This document shows, piece after piece, positions 37,867-46,705 of a stretch of 61,604 nucleotides of DNA. The notes under the pieces are model-generated. The model was given only the letters and a program-made list of their open reading frames with translations, made no database searches and was not told the DNA's origin. Position 1 is the stretch's first letter. The number at the start of each line of letters is the position of its first letter. Source of the stretch: Bacillota bacterium (lineage in GTDB: Bacteria > Bacillota > Clostridia > Tissierellales > Peptoniphilaceae); NCBI GenBank assembly GCA_028724185.1, contig JAQYDN010000022.1, forward strand, positions 1-61,604, read 5' to 3'. The position numbers and the translations under genes were made by a program.

Positions 37867-38325
37867 TTAACGTATCCAGTGCTCTTCGACGGCGCCTTTT
37901 GCGATGGGCGTTTCCTCGACGAGCGTGAAGTGACGGTCTAAGGGCGGAATCGTCCGATCGCCGCCGCTGTGGATCGAGATGCGCGTGATAAAGGCCTCCT
38001 CGATATGGTCAAAGAGTTCTCTTACGAGCGTAGCCCCGCCGACGAGAAACACTTTCTTTCCCGGAAATTGTCGAATGCGCGCCTCGAGCGCCTCCTTTGA
38101 ATGGACAAAGTGGACGCGATCGAAATCTTCGCGTTCTTGTCGCGTCATCACGAAAATTTCCCGATTCGGCAGGGCGCCCGTCGCCTCGAACGTCTTTCTC
38201 CCCATCACGAGGACGTGGCCGTCGGTTCTCTTTTTAAAGCGCGCCAAGTCCTCGGGGATATAGAGGATCTGTTCGCCGTCCTTGGCGATGGCGTCGTCCA
38301 AGTCGGCGAGGAGGAGTAAAATCAT
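37867..38325 (-). CDS. folA: Dihydrofolate reductase (divergent)
   Basis: The 152-residue protein matches DHFR at IPEDLARFKKRT with the catalytic acid, VLVMGRKTFEATGALPNREIFVMTR with the NADPH-binding GRKTFE, and VFLVGGATLVREL. The N-terminal PW dipeptide before the active-site aspartate is replaced (ILYIPEDL), so the conserved Trp is missing, and the first strand lacks the usual IVAxxxxxVIG loop. It reduces dihydrofolate to tetrahydrofolate. Its ATG overlaps the preceding fusion gene by 4 bp (ATGA). No thyA is adjacent. Confidence 0.85.
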   Translation of the reverse strand: MILLLLADLDDAIAKDGEQILYIPEDLARFKKRTDGHVLVMGRKTFEATGALPNREIFVMTRQEREDFDRVHFVHSKEALEARIRQFPGKKVFLVGGATLVRELFDHIEEAFITRISIHSGGDRTIPPLDRHFTLVEETPIAKGAVEEHWIR

Positions 38326-39530
38326 CGGATAGTTTGAATTTCCGCGCTCCGCTCGGCGGGGTGATGGAGCATCAAGGCTTCGCGCGCGCGGTTCGGCGTT
38401 TCGGAGAAGATCGTGAGTTTTCCCTTGCTCGCCTCGTGGCGCAGGAGGTTTTGCTCGACCAGCTCCCTACGGAGCGCCGAGACGACGAGGTCGAAGATGT
38501 CGACGCATTGCAGTTGACGCATCAATTGCTCTTCGAAGAACTTTTCGATGGCGTCGGATTGCGACGAAAGCTTCGAGTCGATGACGAGGATCGTGTCGAA
38601 GTTTTTCTCTTTCAATTCCGCCATGTGAGAAGAGAGTACGTCGTAAAATGCGGCACTCGGCGTGTGCGCCGCGCGGAGCAGATCGGAATCGATCGTCATC
38701 TCGACGGCCGAGAGCGAGGGGTTTTGTGCCTCGAAGGCGGCGCGGTAGTCGTTGGAAGCAAACTCGTCTTCCGTGCCGAGGATGAGCACCGTCTTGGTCT
38801 TGCTGGCGCGGTCGGATTCGATGGCGCCGGCACGCGCCATGTCGAAATCGGCGAGGGGACGATAGTTTCGGTTGCTGTAGAGTTCGGGGGCGATCATCGC
38901 GTATTTCGCCGTTTCGGCCTTGACGCGCTTGGCGACTTCAAACCAATAGTTGTCGTCTTTCAACAAGTCGACGACGATGAGGTGCTCCTTCGAAAAATGG
39001 TTGCGAATGACGGGGATGAGCTCAAAGCCCAATGTCGAGGCGGTAAATAAGACGAGGGGCTGTTCCTGCACCTTGTCGTAGAGCGGAATCGGGTTGTGCG
39101 CTTTTTTTCCGATCTTCTTTTCGTAGTCGATGCGCATGCGGTCGTTGGGGCCGTTGTGTTTCGATTTGACCTCGAAGCCGTTTCGCTCGAAGAACCCCCT
39201 CGCCGAGAGCGGCCCCGAAGCGCTCAGGACGCGGCCCTTTTCCATGCGCGCTTCCAGGAACTTAAGCATTTGGTTGCCGAGTCCTTGCCGTCTCTTGTTG
39301 TAATCGACGAGGATTTCGTCGATGTGCAGTCCCTCTTCGGTGGGCTCGGTCACGAGGGCGCCGATCAGTTCGTCGTCGTACAGACCGTAGATCGTCTTGT
39401 CCGCATCTAAGGTTTTGCGTTCGTCGTCAAACAACTCGCTGTAGGGCGTGTAGAGAATGTGTCGGCGCAGGCGAACGGCCTCGTCGTGTTCCGGCGTGTT
39501 GTAAGAGATGGCGTTCATATAGATAGTCAT
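38322..39530 (-). CDS. GNAT acetyltransferase fused to a Glu/Asp racemase-like domain
   Basis: From the ATG at 39530 (GGAGGG upstream) the protein has 402 residues. Residues 1-140 are a GNAT domain with the acetyl-CoA loop RRQGLG at 80-85 and the late motif SARGFFERNGFE. Residues about 158-395 are unlike GNAT. I read them as a MurI-like two-lobed racemase fold: strand LVLFTASTLG, VKAETAKYAMIAPEL, VLILGTEDEFASNDYRAAF, FDTILVIDSK, then VDIFDLVVSALRR and KLTIFSETPNRAREAL, which matches the end of glutamate racemase. Both catalytic cysteine positions are lost (APEL near 214 and VIDSK near 318). Racemase activity is therefore unlikely and the function is unknown. It lies between gntR and folA. Confidence 0.7.
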   Translation of the reverse strand: MTIYMNAISYNTPEHDEAVRLRRHILYTPYSELFDDERKTLDADKTIYGLYDDELIGALVTEPTEEGLHIDEILVDYNKRRQGLGNQMLKFLEARMEKGRVLSASGPLSARGFFERNGFEVKSKHNGPNDRMRIDYEKKIGKKAHNPIPLYDKVQEQPLVLFTASTLGFELIPVIRNHFSKEHLIVVDLLKDDNYWFEVAKRVKAETAKYAMIAPELYSNRNYRPLADFDMARAGAIESDRASKTKTVLILGTEDEFASNDYRAAFEAQNPSLSAVEMTIDSDLLRAAHTPSAAFYDVLSSHMAELKEKNFDTILVIDSKLSSQSDAIEKFFEEQLMRQLQCVDIFDLVVSALRRELVEQNLLRHEASKGKLTIFSETPNRAREALMLHHPAERSAEIQTIR

Positions 39531-39573
39531 AAATCCCTCCAAAATAAAATACAGAGGTAGCCCCCTGCATTTT

Positions 39574-40230
39574 TCAATTGTCTGTCGCGGTGCGGCCGAT
39601 CTCGGAAAAATGATAGGCCCAGTGGGTATGTGCGAGAAACTCTTTTAATTCTTCGATCTTATGTTCACGGAAGAGATCGGCAATGTGGGAATGTTGCTGA
39701 TTGGTTTCCTTGAGTAATGTTTGAAGTTCTTTATTTTCTCCCATTCCGAGTCCTTGACGAATGAATCGACGTTGTAGGCGGTCAATGGTGTGAATCAGCG
39801 TTTCGTTGTTGGACTTTTCGATATACGTGTCGTGGAAGCGCTCCTGAAGGACGAAGTATTCGTCAAATTGAAAGCGGTCGAGGTGGAAGTCCATCAATTC
39901 GACGAGGTCGTCCATGGAATTGAGGTCTTCCTGGGTTAAATTGTCGATGGCGAGTTCCGCCGCTAAGGCGTCGAGGGGAGCGAGAATACGGTAGATGTCT
40001 TCGCCCTCCTGTCGGGTGAGGGGCTTTACTCTAAAGCCGCGTCGGGGCGCGGAATCTAAAAAACCGTCGGCGGCCAGTTGAATAAGCGCCTCTCTGACGG
40101 GCGTGCGCGAGATATTAAGTTGCTTACAAATATCTTGTTCATTTACTTTTTCATTAGAGTTCAGTTTACCCAATCGAATCTGTTCGGCGATAAAATTATA
40201 GACATGATCCTTTAATGATAAAAATTCCAT
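39574..40230 (-). CDS. GntR-family (FCD/FadR) transcriptional regulator
   Basis: The 218-residue protein has an N-terminal winged helix (residues about 5-70; NEQDICKQLNISRTPVREALIQLAADGFLDSAPRRG-type) and an all-helical FCD effector domain with the metal/ligand positions in LQERFHDTYIEKSNNE and TNQQHSHIADLF. FCD regulators bind small acids and repress nearby genes. It lies 43 bp before the GNAT/racemase-like gene on the same strand and probably controls it and folA. AGGAGG lies upstream of the start. Confidence 0.92.
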   Translation of the reverse strand: MEFLSLKDHVYNFIAEQIRLGKLNSNEKVNEQDICKQLNISRTPVREALIQLAADGFLDSAPRRGFRVKPLTRQEGEDIYRILAPLDALAAELAIDNLTQEDLNSMDDLVELMDFHLDRFQFDEYFVLQERFHDTYIEKSNNETLIHTIDRLQRRFIRQGLGMGENKELQTLLKETNQQHSHIADLFREHKIEELKEFLAHTHWAYHFSEIGRTATDN

Positions 40231-40266
40231 CGTTACCTCCTAAACTTCCGTCTATTCAAAGCCATC

Positions 40267-40295
40267 ATATCACTAGGAAAAAACGGTGTCTACAA
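40267..40295 (-). promoter_or_regulatory. Candidate promoter of gntR
   Basis: On the minus strand TTGTAG and TGATAT are 17 bp apart, ending 37 bp before the gntR start. Confidence 0.5.
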
Positions 40296-40394
40296 TTTTC
40301 ACGGTCGGATACAATATTTATTATTTATTCGAGAAAGCGTCGAAAGCGGGCGCGCGCCGTTTTGATCGCGCCGTGCATTTATGCGATCTACTGT

Positions 40395-40402
40395 GGTATA
40401 AT
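40395..40402 (+). promoter_or_regulatory. Extended -10 of the hydrolase operon
   Basis: GGTATAAT, with the T before GG giving TGGTATAAT, is a perfect extended -10. The -35 position is weak. It lies 20 bp before the hydrolase ATG, so the leader is very short. Confidence 0.65.
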
Positions 40403-40422
40403 GGCCAGTTGAGGGGGATCAG

Positions 40423-41187
40423 ATGGAGAAAGAGTATATTCAAATAGGCGATAAGCGGATCGCCGTCTACGACACGAAAATCGGCGACGAGGCGGTCTTC
40501 GTCCTCCACGGTTGGGGCGCAAACATCGAATCGGTGATGCCGATCGTCAATACATTGAAAGATAAGTATCGCGTCATCGCCTACGACAGTTACGGCCACG
40601 GCGACAGCGATGATCCGGACGAGGTGATCGGCGGCGAGGAGTACATGGAACTGCTCCGCCGGATCTTCGACTATTACGGCGTCGAAAAGGCGCACTGCGT
40701 CGGCCACTCCTATGGAGGCAAGACGCTCACTCTTTTTGCCTCGAGGTATCCCGAAAAAGTAAAGCGCCTCGTGTTGATCGACGCCTCGGGCGTAAAACCG
40801 AGGCGAAAGCCTTCTTATTATATAAAGGTCTATTCCTTTAAGTTGATGAAGTCGCTCTACCGCGCGCTGTTTTTTTGGAAGGACAAAGAGGCGGCGATGG
40901 AGCGGTTTTACAAGAAGTTCGGATCCGACGATTACCGCGCCGCCGAGGGGATTATGCGAAAAGTCTTCGTCAAGGTCGTCAACGAATCGACGGAGGCGCA
41001 TTTTCCCGAGATCCAGGCGGAGACCTTGCTTATTTGGGGCGATCGCGACGATGCGACGCCTCTGTATATGGCGAGAGTGTTCGAGGAAAAAATTCCGGGG
41101 GCGGGTCTCGTCGTCCTGGAAGGCGGCCACTTCAGCTATCTGGACGCCTTCGGTCAGTTTCAGGCCGTCCTGCGTTCGTTTTTATAA
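40423..41187 (+). CDS. Alpha/beta hydrolase
   Basis: The 254-residue protein has the oxyanion segment LHGWGANI, nucleophile elbow GHSYGG with Ser96, catalytic acid in WGDRDDATP and catalytic His in LEGGHFSYLD. The cap region (RRKPSYYIKVYSFKLMKSLYRALFF-type, about residues 126-150) is hydrophobic. Such enzymes cleave esters, peptides or thioesters. Its gene is followed after 12 bp by the MurF-like ligase and then ddl, so it may act on a cell-wall precursor or lipid; this is a guess from position. A GGGGG site precedes the ATG. Confidence 0.85.
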   Translation: MEKEYIQIGDKRIAVYDTKIGDEAVFVLHGWGANIESVMPIVNTLKDKYRVIAYDSYGHGDSDDPDEVIGGEEYMELLRRIFDYYGVEKAHCVGHSYGGKTLTLFASRYPEKVKRLVLIDASGVKPRRKPSYYIKVYSFKLMKSLYRALFFWKDKEAAMERFYKKFGSDDYRAAEGIMRKVFVKVVNESTEAHFPEIQAETLLIWGDRDDATPLYMARVFEEKIPGAGLVVLEGGHFSYLDAFGQFQAVLRSFL

Positions 41188-41199
41188 GGAGTTTTAAAC

Positions 41200-42747
41200 G
41201 TGTTACAAGTATCAGTCAGCTTTTACGTGATGACCGCCGTCTACATCGTCCTGGGCGTCGCGGTCTATCGCGCGTCAAATCAAAGGGCGAAGTATCCTCT
41301 ACATATGTTGCAGTTAGAGGGCTATAGCGAAGAAGAGTACAAAAATTGGATTCGGGAAAACGGCGACCGGATCAAGGCGTGGCGCTACGCGCCGACGTCG
41401 GAGAAGACGCCGCTTGTGATGACGGACAGGGCGAAGCGCCTCTTCGCCGTTCACCGCGACATCAACAGCGCCTGCATCGCACTTGCGGTCGTCGTCTCGG
41501 CGATCGTCTGCATCGTCCACCCGGTCGCATCGGTGGTCGTGTTCGTCGTCTTATGCCTTCTCATCTACTACTTTCAGTACGCGGTCTTGATTCGCGCGAA
41601 CCGAATCAACTATCCCCGCGAGATGGAGATCAACCGCGGGTTCTTCGTCGAGGCGCAGGAGAAAGTGCGCGAACTGAAGAAACGGGGACTCAACGTCGTC
41701 GGCATTACGGGAAGCTTCGGAAAGACGTCGACGAAATTTATCACATCGACCGTCCTCGAGAAGGCTTTCCGCGTGCAAAATACGCCCTCGTCCTACAACA
41801 CGCCGATGGGCCTCTCGAAGGTCATCAACAACGACTTGGACGAAGACGACGAGATCTTTCTCGCGGAACTCGGCGCAAAAGAACCCGGCGAGATCGAAGA
41901 GGTCGCCGAGCTCGTGCAGCCGTCCATCGGCATCATCACCGCCATCGGTCCCACGCACATGCACTTGTTTAAGACGATCGAAAACATTCAAAAGACGAAG
42001 TACGAACTGATCGAAGCGCTCGATAAGGGCGATGTCGCGATCTTCAACTACGACAACGATTACGTCAAGCCGCTCGCCGATAAGACCGTCGATCAGCGCG
42101 TCATTCGCTACGGGATGGAAAATATCGAAAGGCTCGACGTCTACGCCAAAGACGTCGCCGTGCACGAGCGGGGAAGTTCCTTTACCCTGGGCTTTAAGGA
42201 CAAGGGCGAGGTCTGTGCGGAGACGAAGTTGTTGGGAAAACACAACATCTCAAACCTCCTCGCCGCCGCCTCGGTCGGCTACGTCCTCGGCATGGATCCC
42301 GAGGCGATCAGCCGCGGCATCTCGAAGGTCGAGCCGGTCGAACACAGGTTAAATATCGTCGATGGCGGAACCGGTGTGATCGTCATCGACGACGCCTTTA
42401 ACTCAAACCCCGTCGGCGCGCGCGCCGCCCTCGACGTGCTGTCGGCGTTTAAGTCGGGCAAGAAGATTATCGTCACACCCGGCATGGTGGAACTCGGCGC
42501 GATGGAAGAAGAAGAGAACTATAAACTCGGCGGGGAGATCGCGAAGGTCGTCGACTACGCGATCCTCGTCGGCAAGAAGCGGACGGAGCCGATTCAACGC
42601 GGCTTGAAGGACGCGGGATTCGACGAGGAGAAGACGATCGTCGCCGCGAACTTGGACGAGGCGACGGCATCGCTCGGTTCGATAACGGCGCCGGGCGATA
42701 TCGTGCTTTTCGAAAACGACTTGCCGGATACCTACGACGAAGGTTAA
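41200..42747 (+). CDS. Membrane-anchored MurF-like Mur ligase
   Basis: The start is GTG with AAGGAG upstream. The 515-residue protein has a hydrophobic helix at residues 4-24 and a pair at about 88-130 in place of the usual MurF substrate-binding domain. A Mur ligase core follows: P-loop GITGSFGKTSTK at 168-179, AELGAKEPGEIEEVAEL, ITAIGPTHMHLF, NYDNDYVKPLA, LLGKHNISNLLAAASVGYVLGM and the C-terminal VIDDAFNSNPVGARAALDVL. It should join D-Ala-D-Ala or a related unit to a UDP-MurNAc peptide. The membrane part suggests it works at the membrane. It is upstream of ddl, whose product is the MurF substrate. Confidence 0.88.
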   Translation: MLQVSVSFYVMTAVYIVLGVAVYRASNQRAKYPLHMLQLEGYSEEEYKNWIRENGDRIKAWRYAPTSEKTPLVMTDRAKRLFAVHRDINSACIALAVVVSAIVCIVHPVASVVVFVVLCLLIYYFQYAVLIRANRINYPREMEINRGFFVEAQEKVRELKKRGLNVVGITGSFGKTSTKFITSTVLEKAFRVQNTPSSYNTPMGLSKVINNDLDEDDEIFLAELGAKEPGEIEEVAELVQPSIGIITAIGPTHMHLFKTIENIQKTKYELIEALDKGDVAIFNYDNDYVKPLADKTVDQRVIRYGMENIERLDVYAKDVAVHERGSSFTLGFKDKGEVCAETKLLGKHNISNLLAAASVGYVLGMDPEAISRGISKVEPVEHRLNIVDGGTGVIVIDDAFNSNPVGARAALDVLSAFKSGKKIIVTPGMVELGAMEEEENYKLGGEIAKVVDYAILVGKKRTEPIQRGLKDAGFDEEKTIVAANLDEATASLGSITAPGDIVLFENDLPDTYDEG

Positions 42748-42782
42748 TAAAACGAGCGAACCCCGCGTTCGCTCGTTTTATT
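42746..42782 (+). terminator. Hairpin between the MurF-like gene and ddl
   Basis: Bases 42746-42761 pair perfectly with 42767-42782 (16 bp, loop CCCGC) and the 3' arm ends in TTTTATT. A poor promoter (TTGAAA at 42805, TATGAT at 42830, 19-bp gap) may restart ddl. Confidence 0.85.
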
Positions 42783-42871
42783 ATGGAGACGACGATGCGA
42801 AAAATTGAAACGGGAATTTGCCGATCGCGTATGATAAAATAAAAAATAAATGAGCAAATAGGAGGAGAGCC

Positions 42872-44044
42872 ATGAAAACCATAGCTGTATTTTTCGGAGG
42901 GCGCAGCGTCGAGCACGAAGTAAGCGTCATCACCGGTATGCAGGTCATCGAAAATTTGGATAAAAAGGCATACGACGCCGTGCCGGTCTACGTCACCAAG
43001 GACGGACAATTTTTAGGCGGCGAGAAACTCAAAAATTTTAAGACCTTTAAATCGGGCGACTTGTCGGAGACCTTCCCCGTCTACTTTAAACCGGACGCCG
43101 ACGACCGCGCGCTGTATCGCAAGGAAGAAGAAAAGGGTGGCCTTTTCTCGAAGGGCGGCGAAAAAGAAGTCGTTTACGCCGATGTCGACATGGTCTTTAC
43201 CGCGCTTCACGGCACCTTCGGCGAAGACGGCGGCATCCAAGGCTACTTCGATACGATGAACATCCCCTACATCGGCTGTTCGACGGTCTCCGCGGCGGTC
43301 GGCATGGATAAAAAGATCATGAAAGACGTCTTTAAATCCCACGGGATCCCCGTCTTGGAAGGCGAGGCGTTTTACCGCAGGGAGTGGGAAGAGGATAAAG
43401 AGACCATTCGCAGAGCCGCCGAGGCGATCGGCTACCCGGTCTTCGTGAAGCCCTCGAATTTGGGGTCGTCGATCGGCATCAGCAAGGTGAACGATCCGTC
43501 GGAACTCGACGAGGCGATGGAACTCGCCTGCCGATACGACCGAAAAGTCCTCGTCGAAAAAGCGGCGGAGAATCCGCGGGAAATCAACTGTGCGGTGCTC
43601 GGCTATGCGGGAGATGTAGAGACCTCGGCGCTCGAGGAACCGCTCGGTTGGAAAGAGCTGTTGAGCTTCGAAGACAAGTACGTCAGCGGCAATAAAAAAA
43701 CCGGTTCGAAGGAAGGTAACGCGAGAAACTGTCCCGCGAAAGTCGACGACGCGTTGCGAGAAGAGATCGAGACGCTCGCGAAGAAAGCCTTTACCGCGAT
43801 CGATGCCTGCGGAACGGCGCGCATCGATTTTCTCGTCACCGAATCGGGTACCTTTGTCAATGAGATCAACACGTTGCCGGGATCCATGGGCTTTTACCTG
43901 TGGGAGCCGAAGGGGATTTCCTTCAGCGAACTGTTGGACCGCGTGATCGCGCTCGGCGAAATTCGCGCCGAGGAGCGGGGGCGGACGATGTACAGCTACG
44001 AATCGAATCTCTTTTCGAAAACAGGTTACGGGAGCAAACTGTAA
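42872..44044 (+). CDS. ddl: D-alanine--D-alanine ligase
   Basis: This 390-residue ATP-grasp enzyme has the N-terminal FFGGRSVEHEVSVITG, HGTFGEDGGIQGYF, the ATP-binding VKPSNLGSSIGISKV and the metal-binding ARIDFLVTESGTFVNEINTLPGSMGF-type segment near the end (about residues 312-337). It makes the D-Ala-D-Ala dipeptide for peptidoglycan. It is slightly longer than many Ddl proteins, with inserts near residues 60-100. Whether it is vancomycin-type (D-Lac) cannot be told safely; the omega-loop region is DKYVSGN. AGGAGGA lies before the ATG. Confidence 0.95.
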   Translation: MKTIAVFFGGRSVEHEVSVITGMQVIENLDKKAYDAVPVYVTKDGQFLGGEKLKNFKTFKSGDLSETFPVYFKPDADDRALYRKEEEKGGLFSKGGEKEVVYADVDMVFTALHGTFGEDGGIQGYFDTMNIPYIGCSTVSAAVGMDKKIMKDVFKSHGIPVLEGEAFYRREWEEDKETIRRAAEAIGYPVFVKPSNLGSSIGISKVNDPSELDEAMELACRYDRKVLVEKAAENPREINCAVLGYAGDVETSALEEPLGWKELLSFEDKYVSGNKKTGSKEGNARNCPAKVDDALREEIETLAKKAFTAIDACGTARIDFLVTESGTFVNEINTLPGSMGFYLWEPKGISFSELLDRVIALGEIRAEERGRTMYSYESNLFSKTGYGSKL

Positions 44045-44063
44045 ATAAAACGAGGAGGAAGTC

Positions 44064-46190
44064 ATGAGCATACGAGACCGCGTGTTAGAACTGGTCGAAG
44101 AGAAAGGACCTCTTTCAAAGCGGGCGATTTTCGGCGAATTAAACGTCAACGATAACCTGCAAAAAGAAATGAAGACGCTTTTGAAAGAGATGGTAAAGGA
44201 CGGGACGCTGTACCGGGACGAGGACAAGTGTTATCACTCCAGCGAGCGGGACGGCCTGATGATCGGTCGGCTGCAGGGAAACGAAAAGGGATTCGGATTT
44301 TTCGTCGCGGACGACGAGGATCAGGAAGACCTCTTCGTGCACCGGACGAAGATGAATTCCGCCATGCATAACGACCGCGTGCTCGTAGAGAAAATCCCCC
44401 CGAAAGATCCGGAAAAAGGCGACGAGGCGCGCGTCGTCACGGTACTCGAGCGGGCGAATGCGCGCGTCGTCGGCGTCTTCGACGACGCCGGGAAGTTCGG
44501 ATTCGTCATGCCCGACGAAAAAAAGATCTCCGAGGACATTTTTATCCCGAAGAAGTGGAAAAACGGCGCCGAAGATGGCCAAAAAGTCGTCGTCGACATC
44601 GAAAAGTACCCCGAGCCGAATAAAAAGGCGGAGGGAAAGATCGTCGAGGTGTTGGGATACCCCGACGAGCGGGGCGTCGATATCCTGAGCATCGCCTACG
44701 CGATGGGAATCGATCTCGAGTTTCCCCGAGAAGTCCTCGAGGAGGCGCGCGCCATTCCGCAGATCGTGAGCGACTCGGCGATCGCGGGCCGACGCGATTT
44801 TCGGGACGTCAAGACCTTTACGATCGACGGCGCCGATTCCAAGGACTTCGACGACGCGCTGAGCGTGCGCTTTTTAGACGGCGGAGACGTCGAAGTGGGC
44901 GTGCACATCGCCGATGTCGCCGAGTACGTGCGCGCGGGCAGCCATCTGGACAAGGAGGCGCTTCACCGCGGAAACAGCGTGTATTTGATCGACAAGGTCC
45001 TTCCGATGCTCCCCGAGGAGCTCTCAAACGGTATCTGCTCCTTAAACGAGGGCGTCGACCGTCTGTGTTTAAGCGTCGTCGCGAAACTCGACCGCGGCGG
45101 AAACGTCCTCGACCACGAGATCGGCGAGTCGGTCATTCGAAGCGACCGTCGACTCGTCTACGGCGACGTCAGCGACTTTTTGGAGGGGGCGCGCACGGAC
45201 GCTTCCCTCGAGGGGCTGACGAAGGAGCTCGAAACCCTACACGAGCTCGCGAAAAAGAGGAAGAAGATGCGCGATGCGCGGGGCAATATCGACTTTTCCT
45301 TCGACGAACCCGCGATCGAACTCGACGAAGACGGGCACCCCGTGAGCATCACGATCGCGGATCAGCGCGAGGCGAACCAATTGATCGAAGAGTTTATGCT
45401 CCTCGCCAACGAGCTCGTCTCGAAGGACTATTCGAAGAAAAAACTTCCGTTCCTCTACCGCATCCACGAGGAGCCGACGGCGGAGAAGTTGGAACTGTTA
45501 AACTCGGTCATCCGCCCCTTCGGCTACCACTTGGACCTGACCAAGGACATCCACCCGAAAGATATCCAGGCGCTCACGAAGAGCGTCGAGGGAAAAGACG
45601 AGGAGAGCCTCGTTCAGATGATGGTGTTGAGGAGTATGCAGAAGGCGCGCTACAGCAGCGAACGCTACATGCACTTCGGGCTCGCCGCGGAGTACTACTC
45701 CCACTTTACCTCGCCGATTCGCCGCTACGCGGACCTTACGATCCACCGAGTCATCAAACAGGACTTAAACCACGTGTTGGATCAATCCCTGATCGAGCGG
45801 TATAAAGAGACGTTCCCCGACATCGCCGAACACATCTCCGCGACCGAAAAGACCGCGCAGGAGGCGGAACGCAAGGTCGTCGACGTCAAAATGGCGCAGT
45901 ACATGGCCGATCATATCGGAGAAAGCTACGACGCGAAGGTCTCGGGAATTACCTCCTTCGGCATCTTTTGCGAACTCGACAACACCATCGAAGGACTCGT
46001 CGGCTACGCGTCGATGGACGACTTTTATACCTTCGACGAGGACAACTACGTCGCCGTCGGCGAGCGCACGCACAAGGTCATCCACATGGGAGACGACGTG
46101 CGCATCGTCGTCGTCGGCGCCGATCCCATCTTGGGACGCATAGATTTCCAAATAGAAGGTGATGAAAATAGCGAAGAAGAAGAAAACTAA
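44064..46190 (+). CDS. rnr: Ribonuclease R
   Basis: The 708-residue RNase II-family exonuclease has an N-terminal winged helix (residues 1-60), two cold-shock RNA-binding domains (about 70-230), the catalytic RNB domain with IDGADSKDFDDALSV near 255 and HIADVAEYVR, DERRLVY-like SDRRLVYGDV, and a C-terminal S1 domain from about 620 (GESYDAKVSGITSFGIF). It degrades structured RNA 3' to 5' and works with tmRNA and SmpB. GAGGAGG precedes the ATG. Its end overlaps smpB by 29 bp. Confidence 0.97.
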   Translation: MSIRDRVLELVEEKGPLSKRAIFGELNVNDNLQKEMKTLLKEMVKDGTLYRDEDKCYHSSERDGLMIGRLQGNEKGFGFFVADDEDQEDLFVHRTKMNSAMHNDRVLVEKIPPKDPEKGDEARVVTVLERANARVVGVFDDAGKFGFVMPDEKKISEDIFIPKKWKNGAEDGQKVVVDIEKYPEPNKKAEGKIVEVLGYPDERGVDILSIAYAMGIDLEFPREVLEEARAIPQIVSDSAIAGRRDFRDVKTFTIDGADSKDFDDALSVRFLDGGDVEVGVHIADVAEYVRAGSHLDKEALHRGNSVYLIDKVLPMLPEELSNGICSLNEGVDRLCLSVVAKLDRGGNVLDHEIGESVIRSDRRLVYGDVSDFLEGARTDASLEGLTKELETLHELAKKRKKMRDARGNIDFSFDEPAIELDEDGHPVSITIADQREANQLIEEFMLLANELVSKDYSKKKLPFLYRIHEEPTAEKLELLNSVIRPFGYHLDLTKDIHPKDIQALTKSVEGKDEESLVQMMVLRSMQKARYSSERYMHFGLAAEYYSHFTSPIRRYADLTIHRVIKQDLNHVLDQSLIERYKETFPDIAEHISATEKTAQEAERKVVDVKMAQYMADHIGESYDAKVSGITSFGIFCELDNTIEGLVGYASMDDFYTFDEDNYVAVGERTHKVIHMGDDVRIVVVGADPILGRIDFQIEGDENSEEEEN

Positions 46191-46632
46191 TCCCAATACC
46201 TTGGCCACCAATCGAAAGGCCTTTCACGAGTACGTTATCGAGACGACCTACGAGGCGGGCATCGAACTCAAGGGCACCGAGGTTAAGAGCATTCGAAACG
46301 GCAGCGTCAACATCAAGGAGGCGTTTTGTTCGATCGAAGACGGCGAGATCTTCATCGAGGGCATGCACGTCTCGCCCTACGAACAGGGCAACCGCTTTAA
46401 CGAAGATCCGCTCAGAAAGCGGAAACTGTTGATGCACAAAAAAGAAATCCGAAAACTCGAACAGGCGCGCGACCGGGAAGGCTATACGATTATTCCGCTG
46501 AATGTCCACTTGAGCCGCGGGCGCGTGAAAATTTCCATCGCGGAGGCGAAGGGGAAGAAGCTCCATGACAAGCGCGAGGCGATCAAAAAGCGCGACATCG
46601 ATCGGAACATCAGCCGCTACGTCGACCGGTAG
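46162..46632 (+). CDS. smpB: SsrA-binding protein SmpB
   Basis: I use the ATG at 46162; a GTG codon directly upstream is in frame but less likely. The 156-residue protein has the SmpB segments NRKAFHEYVIETTYEAGIELKGTEVKSIR, GMHVSPYEQGN and RKLLMHKKEI, and a basic C-terminal tail. It binds tmRNA to rescue stalled ribosomes. The ssrA RNA gene, often next to smpB, is not visible in the following 70 bp or elsewhere in the window. The pair rnr-smpB is a common Bacillota unit. Confidence 0.96.
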   Translation: MKIAKKKKTNPNTLATNRKAFHEYVIETTYEAGIELKGTEVKSIRNGSVNIKEAFCSIEDGEIFIEGMHVSPYEQGNRFNEDPLRKRKLLMHKKEIRKLEQARDREGYTIIPLNVHLSRGRVKISIAEAKGKKLHDKREAIKKRDIDRNISRYVDR

Positions 46633-46705
46633 ATGTTTAGAATCTTTCCTTTTTGGATATGACTAATATAGTGACAAATTTATTGAAAAGGATGGATTAA
46701 ATACT

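Noticed and set aside
46633-46705. Possible ssrA (tmRNA) after smpB
   Set aside because: Only 73 bp are available and no tRNA-Ala-like ends or tag reading frame are seen.
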